From NCBI RefSeq assembly GCF_946151065.1, contig NZ_CAMGZA010000001.1, forward strand, positions 1 through 64,000: a DNA stretch of 64,000 nucleotides. The letters run 5' to 3'. Every line of letters starts with the position of its first letter. The stretch's first letter is position 1. The notes below the pieces were generated by a model. It was given only the letters and a program-made list of their open reading frames with translations. It had not been told where the DNA came from and did not search any database. This document shows, piece by piece, positions 1-10,516 of the stretch. Made by a program: the position numbers and the translations under genes. Source of the DNA: Microbacterium sp. Marseille-Q6965 (GTDB taxonomy: Bacteria; Actinomycetota; Actinomycetes; Actinomycetales; Microbacteriaceae).

Positions 1-2183
1 CCCGGCTTTGGTGGGGGTGTGGTCGGCCGCCCACGGGCCGGGCCCCGGCGCGCTAAGCTCTTCCGCCGCCGGGACCGCCGCGGGGCCCCCGGCCGCGGCC
101 CCCGGGGCCCCGCCGCCGCGCCCTGGGGACGCACACTGGCCGCGGCGAAGCGCAGCAGCTGCGCGTCCTTCGTCACGAACACGAGCTCCGCCTCGTCGGG
201 GGCCGCCGCGGCACCCACGACGGCGTCGCCCGGCTTGAGCGCGATCACCTCGACCTCCGGCTTCGGCGCGAGGGTCGAGGGCACGAAGCGCTTCACCACG
301 CCCTGCGCGGTTCCCAGCGCCACGGGCGTGTCGGAGTCGAGCGCCGTGATCGAGACGATCTGCTCCGACTTGTCGACGAGCCCGATGTAGTCGCGCAGCC
401 GCACGCCGCCGCCGAGCTGGATGGAGTTCGCCGGGACGGACGGGATGTCGATGGGGGAGAAGCGCATCACGCGTCCGCGCGACGTGATGGCGCCGAGCTC
501 ACCGCGGATCGTTCCCGCGGCCGTTGCCAGAATCGCATCGTGCTTGCTGCGGCGCGACGGGGCAGACAGCTGCTGGCCGTCCGTGAGGTCCACGCGCACG
601 GCGCGGCCCGTCGTCGAGAGGGCGACGAGCGTGGGGCCGTCGGCGATCTGCAGGCTGGGCGCCGCCTTCGACGAGCGCGGCGCGGCCGGCTTGGCGTTCA
701 TGAGCAGCGTGCGCCGCGGGGTGCCCAGCTTGTCGGCCGTCGCCTCCAGCTCCTCGGCGACCTTGCGGCGCAGCAGGACGTCGGAGCCGAGCAACTCCTC
801 GAGCTGTGCGATCTCGGCCAGCAGCGCATCGCGCTCCTGCTCCAGCTCGATGCGCGAGAACTTGGTCAGGCGCCGCAGCCGCAGCTCGAGGATGTACTCG
901 GCCTGCACCTCGTCGAGGTCGAACACCTGGCACAGGCGGGTCCTGGCCTGCTCCGAGGTGTCGGAGGACCGGATCACCTGGATGACCTCGTCGATGTCAA
1001 GGATGGCGACGAGAAGGCCCCGCACGAGGTGCAGGCGCTCCTGCCGACGCGCGAGCCGGAAGCGGCTGCGCCGGGTGACCACCTGCAGGCGGTGGTCGAT
1101 GTAGACGCGCAGCAGCTCCTTGAGGCCGAGCGTGCGCGGCTGACCGTCGACGAGGGCGACGTTGTTGAAGTTGAAGGAGTCCTCCAGCGGCGTGAGCCGG
1201 TAGAGCAGCTCGAGCACGGCGGCCGGGTCGAAGCCGGTCTTGATGCTGATCACGAGGCGCAGGCCATGGTGGCGGTCCGTCAGGTCCTGCACATCGGCGA
1301 CGCCCTGCAGCTTCTTGGACTGCACCGCGTCCTTCATCTTCTCGATGACGCGTTCGGGGCCCACCATGTACGGCAGCTCCGTGATGACGATGCCCGTGCG
1401 CCGCGGTCCGATCTGCTCGATCGACGCCTTCGCCCGCACCTTGATGGCGCCGCGACCGGTCTCGTACGCGTCTTTGACGCCGTCGAGGCCCATCACGATG
1501 CCGCCGGAGGGGAAGTCCGGCCCCGGGACGAACTCCATCAGTTCGTCCGTCGTCGCCTCCGGGTGTTCGAGGAGGTGGACCGCGGCGTTGACGACCTCGA
1601 TGAGGTTGTGCGGGGCCATGCTCGTGGCCATGCCGACGGCGATGCCGCTCGCGCCGTTGACGAGGAGGTTCGGGTAGGCCGCGGGCAGCACGTCGGGCTG
1701 CTGGAACTGTCCGTCGTAGTTGGGGACGAAGTCGACGACGTCCTCGTCGAGATCCTCGGTGAGCGACAGCGCGGGCGCCGCGAGCCGCGCCTCGGTGTAG
1801 CGCGAGGCGGCCGGGCCGTCGTCGAGCGAGCCGAAGTTGCCGTGGCCGTCGACGAGGGGAACGCGCATGGCGAAGTCCTGCGCCAGGCGCACGAGCGCGT
1901 CGTAGATCGCCGAGTCGCCGTGGGGGTGGAGCTTTCCCATCACCTCGCCGACCACGCGGGCGCTCTTGACGTGCCCCCGGTCGGGCCGCAGCCCCATCTC
2001 GGCCATCTGGTAGAGGATGCGGCGCTGCACGGGCTTGAGACCGTCGCGGGCGTCGGGGAGGGCGCGGGAGTAGATGACGGAGTAGGCGTACTCGAGGTAC
2101 GACCCCTGCATCTCGGCCTCGAGGTCGATGTCCTCGATGCGTTCCTCGACCGGCTCGGCGGCGGGTGCCTGCTTGCGCGCCAT
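1..2183 (-). CDS. parC: DNA topoisomerase IV / gyrase-like subunit A (partial, 3' end outside window)
   Basis: Breakage-reunion subunit of a type IIA topoisomerase, which cuts and reseals duplex DNA and works with a ParE/GyrB ATPase not in this window. The start is the ATG at 2183 (MARKQ...). The winged-helix region shows [11 protein letters not shown] and [15 protein letters not shown]; the active-site tyrosine is Tyr129 in [11 protein letters not shown] coiled-coil segment and beta-propeller blades follow. The [14 protein letters not shown] form resembles ParC-type actinobacterial paralogs more than GyrA near dnaA (family knowledge). About 727 codons are present against roughly 820-860 usual. 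Family-like sequence runs to VRPQG at about position 120; the first ~110 bases of the window do not give the expected GMAGI blade motif in any frame and look aberrant. Confidence 0.9.
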   Translation of the reverse strand, partial: MARKQAPAAEPVEERIEDIDLEAEMQGSYLEYAYSVIYSRALPDARDGLKPVQRRILYQMAEMGLRPDRGHVKSARVVGEVMGKLHPHGDSAIYDALVRLAQDFAMRVPLVDGHGNFGSLDDGPAASRYTEARLAAPALSLTEDLDEDVVDFVPNYDGQFQQPDVLPAAYPNLLVNGASGIAVGMATSMAPHNLIEVVNAAVHLLEHPEATTDELMEFVPGPDFPSGGIVMGLDGVKDAYETGRGAIKVRAKASIEQIGPRRTGIVITELPYMVGPERVIEKMKDAVQSKKLQGVADVQDLTDRHHGLRLVISIKTGFDPAAVLELLYRLTPLEDSFNFNNVALVDGQPRTLGLKELLRVYIDHRLQVVTRRSRFRLARRQERLHLVRGLLVAILDIDEVIQVIRSSDTSEQARTRLCQVFDLDEVQAEYILELRLRRLTKFSRIELEQERDALLAEIAQLEELLGSDVLLRRKVAEELEATADKLGTPRRTLLMNAKPAAPRSSKAAPSLQIADGPTLVALSTTGRAVRVDLTDGQQLSAPSRRSKHDAILATAAGTIRGELGAITSRGRVMRFSPIDIPSVPANSIQLGGGVRLRDYIGLVDKSEQIVSITALDSDTPVALGTAQGVVKRFVPSTLAPKPEVEVIALKPGDAVVGAAAAPDEAELVFVTKDAQLLRFAAASVRPQGAAAGPRGPRPGAPRRSRRRKSLARRGPARGRPTTPPPKP

Positions 2184-2267
2184 TCAGCCCTCTCTTCGTG
2201 CGGTGGAGGCCGCGCGTACGCGGCGGGGCCGGAAGTCTCGGTCGGGTGCTGTGCGAGACTGGCCCGG

Positions 2268-3398
2268 ATGTCATCGATCGTACCGTCGGCTCCTGCGGCG
2301 GCCCGGAGCCTCACCGGGGTGGCGCCGGACCTGCTGGCCTCGCTGAGCGGCCAGACGGCGGGACTGACCGCGGCGCGATCGGCCGTGCTGTTCGTCGTCG
2401 ACGGGCTCGGGGCGATCCCGCTGCGCGCGCACCGCGGGCATGCCCGCTTCCTCGCCGGCGCGATGGCGCGGCGCGACGTGGCGCGCAGCGTGTTCCCCTC
2501 CACGACGGCGGCGGCCCTGACGAGCCTGCTGACGGGGGCGTGGCCGGGCGAGCACGGTCTCGTCGGCTACCGGGTGCTCGATCCCCAGCGCGGCGTGCTC
2601 GCCAATCAGCTGAACGGCTACGAGCGCGACGGGCTCGATCCCGACGCCTGGCAGCGCTGCGAGACGGTGTTCGAGCGCGCGGCGGTCTCCGGCATGCGCC
2701 CCTTCGCCGTGAGCCTCGACAAGTACGCCGGCACGGGCCTCACGCGGGCGATCATGCGTGGCGCGGAGTTCGTCGGCGAGAAGGACCTCGCCCAGCGCGT
2801 GCTCGTGGCGATCGCTCTGGCGGAGCGGCACGAGGGCGCGCTCGTGTACTGCTACCTGCCGGAGGTGGATCAGGCCGGGCACAAGTACGGCGTCGCCTCG
2901 GACCGCTGGGTCGACGCGCTCGAGCGGGTCGACGGCGCCCTCGCGGCGGCGGGGCGGCTGCCCGACGGCGTCGGCGCGATCATCACGTCGGACCACGGCA
3001 TGGTCGATGTGCCCCGCCACCGCCACGTCCTGCTGCGCGAGGGCGACCCGCGCCTCGACGGTGTCGCGCACCTGGGCGGCGAGCCGCGGCTGCTGCACGT
3101 CTACGCCGAGCCGGGGCGCGACGTCGCGTCGCTGGCGGAAGCGTGGCGCGTCGGATCGCAGGGGACGGCGGACGTGGCCACCCGGGACGACGCGGTCGCG
3201 GCCGGGCTGTTCGGTCCCACCGTGCGCGACCACGTGCGCGGGAGGATCGGCGACGTGATCGTCGCCGCGCGCGGGCTGTGGGCGTTCTACGACGACCGAC
3301 TGGACGACAAGAAGCCGCAGGACATGATCGGCCAGCACGGCTCGACGAGCGCCGAGGAGACGACCGTCCCGTTCATCCGCCTCGGCGCCTACGCCTGA
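2268..3398 (+). CDS. alkaline phosphatase family protein (nucleotide pyrophosphatase/phosphodiesterase type)
   Basis: A 376-residue metal-dependent phosphoesterase of the alkaline phosphatase superfamily. Metal-binding Asp45 lies in VVDGLG, the nucleophile Thr79/80 in FPSTTAAALTSLLTG, and further ligands in PEVDQAGHKYG, TSDHGM and the C-terminal GQHGS. No signal peptide is visible, so it is probably cytoplasmic; the substrate is unknown. The start is the ATG at 2268, 84 bp from the divergent topoisomerase start, and the stop lies 3 bp from the convergent SepH stop. The family is clear from the ordered metal motifs; a specific activity (nucleotide, phosphonate or glycerophosphodiester) cannot be given. 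Confidence 0.88.
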   Translation: MSSIVPSAPAAARSLTGVAPDLLASLSGQTAGLTAARSAVLFVVDGLGAIPLRAHRGHARFLAGAMARRDVARSVFPSTTAAALTSLLTGAWPGEHGLVGYRVLDPQRGVLANQLNGYERDGLDPDAWQRCETVFERAAVSGMRPFAVSLDKYAGTGLTRAIMRGAEFVGEKDLAQRVLVAIALAERHEGALVYCYLPEVDQAGHKYGVASDRWVDALERVDGALAAAGRLPDGVGAIITSDHGMVDVPRHRHVLLREGDPRLDGVAHLGGEPRLLHVYAEPGRDVASLAEAWRVGSQGTADVATRDDAVAAGLFGPTVRDHVRGRIGDVIVAARGLWAFYDDRLDDKKPQDMIGQHGSTSAEETTVPFIRLGAYA

Positions 3399-3400
3399 GC

Positions 3401-4444
3401 TCAGTCGTCGGACCGCGCGCCGAAGACGATCTCGTCCCAGGACGGCATCGAGGCGCGACCGCGGCGGCGCGGGGGCTCGGGCTCGCGCTCGGGCTCCGGT
3501 TCGGGCGCGGCGGGCTGTTCGGCGACCGGCTTGTCCTCGGCCATCGCCTCGAACAGCGCCACGGGCGCACCGCCCCTCGCGGGGTGGCGTGCCGCGCTCT
3601 CGTCGAGTTCGCTCATCGGGGCGGACTCGCGCTGGCCACGGCGGCGGCGAAGCGCCTCCAGCAGGTCGGCGGTCTCGGGCGAGGTGCTGTGCTCCTCGGG
3701 TGCGCGGCGCGTGGCCGTCTCCCGCACCTCGCGGCTCGACACGGTGGCGAGCCGGCCGGCGGGCGAGTCGTCGACGGCGGGCTCCGGATCGGGCAGGCGG
3801 CGGGGCCCGAACGCGTCGGTGTCGAACCGGCTGTCGTCCTTCGACGGCGTGTCGAGCGCGCGCAGGCGGGGGATCAGCCCCTCCGGCAGGGGCCCCTGCC
3901 GTGACAGCTGGGTGGCGTCCGAGTTGAGCGGGGCGAGCGCGCTGCGGCGCGGCTCGAACGACCAGCGGGCGTCGTGGTCGACCTCGCCCGCGGTGAACTC
4001 GAGCTTCACGATCCAGCCGCTGGCGTCCTTCCAGCTCGTCCACCGCTCGCCCGTCGCGTTGAGGCTCGCGAGCTTGCTGCGGATCGCCACGCCGAACGTG
4101 GGGTTCGCGTCGCCGTCGAGCTCGCTGCCGATGAGCACCGGCACGGCCAGGGCCTGGCTCACGATGTGCTCGCGCTCCGCGATGACGGGCCCCTCGAACC
4201 GGCGGACGTCCTCGATGTCGGCGCCCAAGAGCTCGGCGACCTGCTCGGCCGACATCCCGGCGCGGATGTGCGTCTGGATGTCGCGGGGGCTTGCGGCGGC
4301 GCGTCGAGCGGGTCGGGCCGTCGTGCCGGCCCGGCGGATCTCGGAACGCAGCACGTCGTCGACCGCGACGGTGAAGCGCTCTCCCGACTCGTTCGCGAGG
4401 ACGAGGGCGCCGTCCTCCGATCCGATGACCGTGAGCTGTTCCAT
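3401..4444 (-). CDS. sepH: septation protein SepH (DUF3071)
   Basis: A 347-residue protein with an N-terminal DUF3071 domain (about residues 1-165) containing a helix-turn-helix-like segment (GMSAEQVAELLGADIEDVRR), followed by a long low-complexity tail rich in Pro, Glu and Arg, with a short conserved end (MPSWDEIVFG). In Streptomyces and Mycobacterium SepH binds FtsZ and promotes its assembly at division sites. The start is ATG 4444 with a GGAAGGAGC ribosome site just upstream. It is convergent with the phosphodiesterase gene and divergent from the DUF4193 gene. The N-terminal domain and the tail layout make the family call strong. Confidence 0.87.
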   Translation of the reverse strand: MEQLTVIGSEDGALVLANESGERFTVAVDDVLRSEIRRAGTTARPARRAAASPRDIQTHIRAGMSAEQVAELLGADIEDVRRFEGPVIAEREHIVSQALAVPVLIGSELDGDANPTFGVAIRSKLASLNATGERWTSWKDASGWIVKLEFTAGEVDHDARWSFEPRRSALAPLNSDATQLSRQGPLPEGLIPRLRALDTPSKDDSRFDTDAFGPRRLPDPEPAVDDSPAGRLATVSSREVRETATRRAPEEHSTSPETADLLEALRRRRGQRESAPMSELDESAARHPARGGAPVALFEAMAEDKPVAEQPAAPEPEPEREPEPPRRRGRASMPSWDEIVFGARSDD

Positions 4445-4668
4445 GCGTGCTCCTTCCGCGCTCTGCGGTGACTCACATGCTCTCACGGCGGGCGCGCAAC
4501 GGCGGGAATACCGCGGGCGTGCCGCGGGTTTCACCGGCAGCGATCGCTGTGGGTCTGCGGGGAGCCGCGTGTGCGTTTGCTAATCGCTCCCCGCTCGTGC
4601 AGACTATCGCCGCCCCGCCGCATGGGCGGGGTGCCTGAGCTCCAACGAAAGAAGTGTGACGCCCTCCG

Positions 4669-4962
4669 ATGGCAACCGATTACGACGCCCCCCGTAAGTC
4701 CGAAGACGACAGCAACGAGTCGATCGAGGCGCTCAAGGCTGCGCGGAACAACCCGCAGCCGGGGTCGGCCGACACGGAGGATGCCGACAACCCCGGTTTC
4801 GAGCTGGGCGGTGCGGACCTGTCCAACGTCGAGCTCGACGTCGTCGTGCTGCCCCCGCAGGACGACGAGTTCACGTGCATGAACTGCTTCCTCGTCAAGC
4901 ACCGCTCGCAGCTGGCGGAGGAGGGCCCGAACGGCCCCCTCTGCAAGGACTGCGCGGCCTGA
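4669..4962 (+). CDS. DUF4193 domain protein (small zinc-ribbon protein)
   Basis: A 97-residue acidic protein conserved in Actinobacteria and of unknown function. The C-terminal half holds two Cys pairs, CMNC (about residues 69-72) and CKDC (about 92-95), that should bind one zinc ion. The first 50 residues are Asp/Asn/Glu-rich and probably disordered. The gene stands alone, divergent from sepH across 224 bp, and a strong hairpin follows its stop. That the knuckles mediate RNA or protein contacts is only an inference. Confidence 0.85.
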   Translation: MATDYDAPRKSEDDSNESIEALKAARNNPQPGSADTEDADNPGFELGGADLSNVELDVVVLPPQDDEFTCMNCFLVKHRSQLAEEGPNGPLCKDCAA

Positions 4963-4970
4963 TCCTCCCG

Positions 4971-5018
4971 ACGACAAGCGCCCGGCGGCCTCGGATGAGG
5001 CGCCGGGCGCTTCGTCGT
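4971..5018 (+). terminator. Rho-independent-type hairpin after the DUF4193 gene
   Basis: A 12-bp stem (AAGCGCCCGGCG at 4976-4987 with CGCCGGGCGCTT at 5001-5012) is extended by ACGAC/GTCGT on the outside. It starts 8 bp after the DUF4193 stop and could also end transcription of the facing DUF3093 gene, whose stop is at 5043. Confidence 0.75.
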
Positions 5019-5042
5019 CCGCGGCGCACCCGCCGCGGACGA

Positions 5043-5519
5043 TCAGGAGCGCTGTGCGAGGCGGATCGCGGCCGCGAGCCGATCGGGGGTGCGAGAGGAG
5101 ATGGTCCAGGAGCCGACGGGATCGTCGGGATCGGTGTTCGGCACCACGACGAGGCCGTCGATGCCGCCCCGGATCAGGTGCCAGCCGTGGGCGTCGATGT
5201 CTCGCCCGCGCGCGGCTCTCGCCTCCGGGCCGGTGAGGGCGACCGGCTCGCCGAGAAAGCCCACGTCGATGTGCGCGCGGCCCGCGCGCAGCCGCGATCC
5301 GCGCACCTCCACGGTGGGCGCGAGACCCACGAGGAGCGCGACGACCGCGATCGCGACGGCGACGCCGATGACCAGCGCCAGGGCGCGATCGATCTGCACG
5401 AAGACGAGCGAGGCCATCGGCGCCACGACGGCGGCACCGCCGAGCAGCCAGAGCGAGGGGGAGAGCCGCTCCCGGTACGTGGCCTGCGACGACCGGATCG
5501 GCGTTGATGTGTTCTGCAT
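5043..5519 (-). CDS. DUF3093 domain membrane protein
   Basis: A 158-residue protein with two adjacent hydrophobic segments (about residues 24-43 and 48-66), followed by a soluble domain with GPEARAARGRDIDAHGWHLIRG and a WTISSRTPDRLAAA tail. DUF3093 is typical of Actinobacteria and has no known biochemical role. The start ATG at 5519 lies 12 bp from the divergent dut start, so the two genes share a promoter region; DUF3093 beside dut is common in this order. No catalytic residue pattern is recognisable. Confidence 0.83.
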   Translation of the reverse strand: MQNTSTPIRSSQATYRERLSPSLWLLGGAAVVAPMASLVFVQIDRALALVIGVAVAIAVVALLVGLAPTVEVRGSRLRAGRAHIDVGFLGEPVALTGPEARAARGRDIDAHGWHLIRGGIDGLVVVPNTDPDDPVGSWTISSRTPDRLAAAIRLAQRS

Positions 5520-5525
5520 TACCCT
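5520..5525 (+). promoter_or_regulatory. -10 element of a leaderless dut promoter
   Basis: TACCCT lies 6 nt before the dut GTG at 5532, so the transcript should begin at or next to the start codon. No Shine-Dalgarno sequence precedes dut. Confidence 0.5.
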
Positions 5526-5531
5526 CGTTGC

Positions 5532-5981
5532 GTGACCGAAACCGTGGACGTGCCCATTGTCGCACCCGTGATCCCGGAGTACGCCCACCCCGACGACGCC
5601 GGTGCCGATCTGGTCGCCGCGGAGGCCGTGCGGCTCGAGCCGGGGCAGCGGGCCCTTGTCGGGACCGGCGTGCGCATCGCGCTCCCGGAGGGGTACGCCG
5701 CGTTCGTCGTCCCGCGCAGCGGGCTGGCTGCCAAGCACGGCATCACGATCGTGAACGCGCCGGGCACGATCGACGCGGGCTACCGCGGTGAGATCAAGGT
5801 GGCGCTGCTGAACACCGATACGCGCGAGGCCTACGAGATCGCCGCGGGAGACCGCATCGCCCAGATCATCGTGATGCCGGTGCCCCGCGCGCGCTTCCTG
5901 CCCGTCGAGGAGCTGCCGGCGAGTGGCCGCGGCGAGGGCGGGTTCGGATCCACCGGCTACCAGACAGGGGAGACCAAGTGA
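5532..5981 (+). CDS. dut: dUTP diphosphatase (dUTPase)
   Basis: Hydrolyses dUTP to dUMP and pyrophosphate, keeping uracil out of DNA and feeding dTMP synthesis. At 149 residues it has the usual trimeric dUTPase size. Motifs are present in order: DDAGADL (motif 1), PRSGLA (motif 2), GTIDAGYRGEI with the catalytic Asp (motif 3), GDRIAQIIV (motif 4) and the C-terminal arm GRGEGGFGSTG (motif 5). The GTG start at 5532 follows a -10 hexamer by 6 nt, consistent with a leaderless message. Its last 4 bases overlap the next gene (GTGA). Confidence 0.96.
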   Translation: MTETVDVPIVAPVIPEYAHPDDAGADLVAAEAVRLEPGQRALVGTGVRIALPEGYAAFVVPRSGLAAKHGITIVNAPGTIDAGYRGEIKVALLNTDTREAYEIAAGDRIAQIIVMPVPRARFLPVEELPASGRGEGGFGSTGYQTGETK

Positions 5982-6607
5982 GCGACGAGAACGCGGCGGA
6001 CGGCGCAACGCCGGAGACGCCGGCGACCGCCGACCCGAGCGCGAAGTCGGCGCCCGCCGACCGCGCCCAGAGCGGACCGTTCGACGAGTCGGAGGCGAAC
6101 GCCGTCCGCCCCTACATCGACCTGGGCGGCCTCAAGGTGCTGCCGCGCGAGGGGCTCAACCTGCGGCTCGAGGTCGAGGAGAAGACGAAGCGCATCGTGG
6201 CGATCGGCCTGGACTACGCCGGCTCGACGCTGCAGGTGCAGCCGTTCGCGGCTCCGCGGTCGAGCGGCCTGTGGGGCGAGACGCGCGAGCAGATCCGCGA
6301 GCAGGTGCGTCAGCAGGGAGGCCGCGTCGAGGAGCGCGAGGGCCCGTTCGGTCCCGAGCTGCTGGCCGAGGTGCCCACCGCCGATGCCGAGGGGGGCAAG
6401 GCCATGCGTCTTGCCCGCTTCGTGGGTGTCGACGGTCCGCGCTGGTTCCTGCGTGGTGTCATCGGCGGCGCCGCCGCCAGCGACCCGGCGGCCGCGGAGC
6501 AGGTCGAGGACCTCTTCCGCTCACTCGTCGTGGTGCGCGGCGGCAACCCGATGCCCCCGCGCGATCTCATCCCGCTCAAGATGCCGCAGGCCCCGGGCAC
6601 GGCGTGA
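5978..6607 (+). CDS. DUF3710 domain protein
   Basis: A 209-residue soluble protein of unknown function, found almost only in Actinobacteria and nearly always directly after dut. The first 45 residues are polar and low in complexity. The conserved part includes RPYIDLGGLKVLPREGL, the acidic stretch LRLEVEE, and GPRWFLRGVIGG. The GTG start overlaps the dut stop (GTGA), indicating translational coupling, and the gene in turn overlaps the DUF3159 gene by 4 bp. The persistent link with dUTPase suggests a role in nucleotide or DNA metabolism, which is inference only. Confidence 0.86.
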   Translation: MSDENAADGATPETPATADPSAKSAPADRAQSGPFDESEANAVRPYIDLGGLKVLPREGLNLRLEVEEKTKRIVAIGLDYAGSTLQVQPFAAPRSSGLWGETREQIREQVRQQGGRVEEREGPFGPELLAEVPTADAEGGKAMRLARFVGVDGPRWFLRGVIGGAAASDPAAAEQVEDLFRSLVVVRGGNPMPPRDLIPLKMPQAPGTA

Positions 6608-7371
6608 GCGACCCCACAGCGCCGCGTGACCGCGAGCCGGGCGAACCCGGCACACGCGGGTCCGACCTGACCCCGCCGCCGGCCGCCCCCGACCTGCTCG
6701 GGCAGGCGTTCGGCGAGGCCGCGCGTCGCGCCGGCATGGACCCCGCGGGGGACGCGACCGCGGGCCGGGTGGTGTGGAAGGCGATGGGCGGCTTCCGCGG
6801 TGTGCTCGAGTCGGTGCTGCCGAGCCTGGCGTTCGTCGTCGTGTACACGATCCAGCCGGAGCCGCTGTGGCTCTCGCTGGCGGTGTCGGTCGGGCTCGCG
6901 GCCGTGTTCACGCTCGTGCGCCTCGCGCAGCGCTCCACGCCGGCCGCAGCCCTGGGCGGGCTCGTCGCGGCGGGCTTCGCCGCCGCGCTTGCCCTGCTCA
7001 CCGGAGAGGGCGAGCAGAACTTCCTGCCCGGCCTCGTCACGAACGCCGTGTACGGCACCGCGATCCTCGCCTCCGCACTCGTGGGGTGGTCGGTGATCGG
7101 ACTGGCCGGCGGGTTCCTCATGGGAGAGGGCACCGCGTGGCGCAACGATCAGCGCAAGCGCCGCGTGTACTTCTGGCTCGCGATCGCCTGGGCCGCGCTC
7201 TTCTACGCGCGGCTGGCAGTGCAGCTGCCCCTCTATCTCGCGGGCGCCGTCACGGCCCTGGGCACGGCGAAGCTGCTGATGGGCTTGCCGCTGTTCGCGC
7301 CCCTCGTCGCCGTCACGTGGCTCGCCGTGCGCGCGCTGTATGCGCGGAGCGACCGCGACGATCGTGCATAA
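6604..7371 (+). CDS. DUF3159 domain integral membrane protein
   Basis: A 255-residue protein with a polar N-terminus of about 65 residues and six hydrophobic segments between roughly residues 75 and 250, including FVVVYTIQPEPLWLSLAV and YFWLAIAWAALFYARL. DUF3159 is an uncharacterised actinobacterial membrane family that regularly follows DUF3710. The GTG start at 6604 overlaps the previous stop by 4 bp, so it is the third gene of a dut operon. The stop TAA at 7369-7371 lies 3 bp before the palindrome that precedes aconitase. Confidence 0.85.
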   Translation: MSDPTAPRDREPGEPGTRGSDLTPPPAAPDLLGQAFGEAARRAGMDPAGDATAGRVVWKAMGGFRGVLESVLPSLAFVVVYTIQPEPLWLSLAVSVGLAAVFTLVRLAQRSTPAAALGGLVAAGFAAALALLTGEGEQNFLPGLVTNAVYGTAILASALVGWSVIGLAGGFLMGEGTAWRNDQRKRRVYFWLAIAWAALFYARLAVQLPLYLAGAVTALGTAKLLMGLPLFAPLVAVTWLAVRALYARSDRDDRA

Positions 7372-7373
7372 TG

Positions 7374-7399
7374 GATTTATCTTGACGTCAAGATAAATC
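7374..7399. promoter_or_regulatory. 26-bp perfect palindrome, MarR/TamR-type operator before aconitase
   Basis: The sequence is a perfect inverted repeat of 26 bp with core TATCTTGACGTCAAGATA. It lies 110-135 bp before the aconitase start, is AT-rich in a GC-rich setting, and contains a possible -35 (TTGACG, 7382-7387) with a weak -10 (TCTCAT, 7405-7410) at 17-bp spacing. Symmetric sites of this layout are bound by MarR-family regulators of the UrtR/TamR group; Streptomyces TamR controls aconitase. Assignment to a TamR ortholog is inference. Confidence 0.7.
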
Positions 7400-7508
7400 G
7401 GTCCTCTCATCCGGTGCCGACTGTTAGGTGCTCCTTGCTAGCCGCGGGGGCCCTACGGGGGCAGGATGGAGGGGAATTCCGCGGTCGATCCCGAAGGAGA
7501 CGGAACCG

Positions 7509-10376
<2,868 letters not shown>

Positions 10377-10391
10377 CGGCATTCCGCCACA

Positions 10392-10425
10392 CGCGCCCCG
10401 CTCGGCCTCGGCCGGGCGGGGCGCG
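10392..10425 (+). terminator. hairpin terminator after acnA
   Basis: A 15-bp stem with one G-T pair (CGCGCCCCGCTCGGC at 10392-10406, GCCGGGCGGGGCGCG at 10411-10425) and a 4-nt loop lies 15 bp after the acnA stop. No T-run follows, as is common in high-GC actinobacteria. Confidence 0.65.
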
Positions 10426-10504
10426 GTGCATCCAGGCGGCGGATCTTCGGGGTCGCGTCGCCCTTTCGACGGCTCCGTTCAGCCTCCCGGGAGGGCCCGC
10501 GGCG

Positions 10505-10510
10505 TAGGCT
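10505..10510 (+). promoter_or_regulatory. -10 element of a leaderless dxs promoter
   Basis: TAGGCT lies 6 nt before the dxs ATG at 10517, with no Shine-Dalgarno between them. Confidence 0.5.
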
Positions 10511-10516
10511 TGCCGC

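Noticed and set aside
4613..4631. CCCCGCC/GGCGGGG hairpin before the DUF4193 gene as a riboswitch
   Set aside because: A single short GC stem without further conserved structure.
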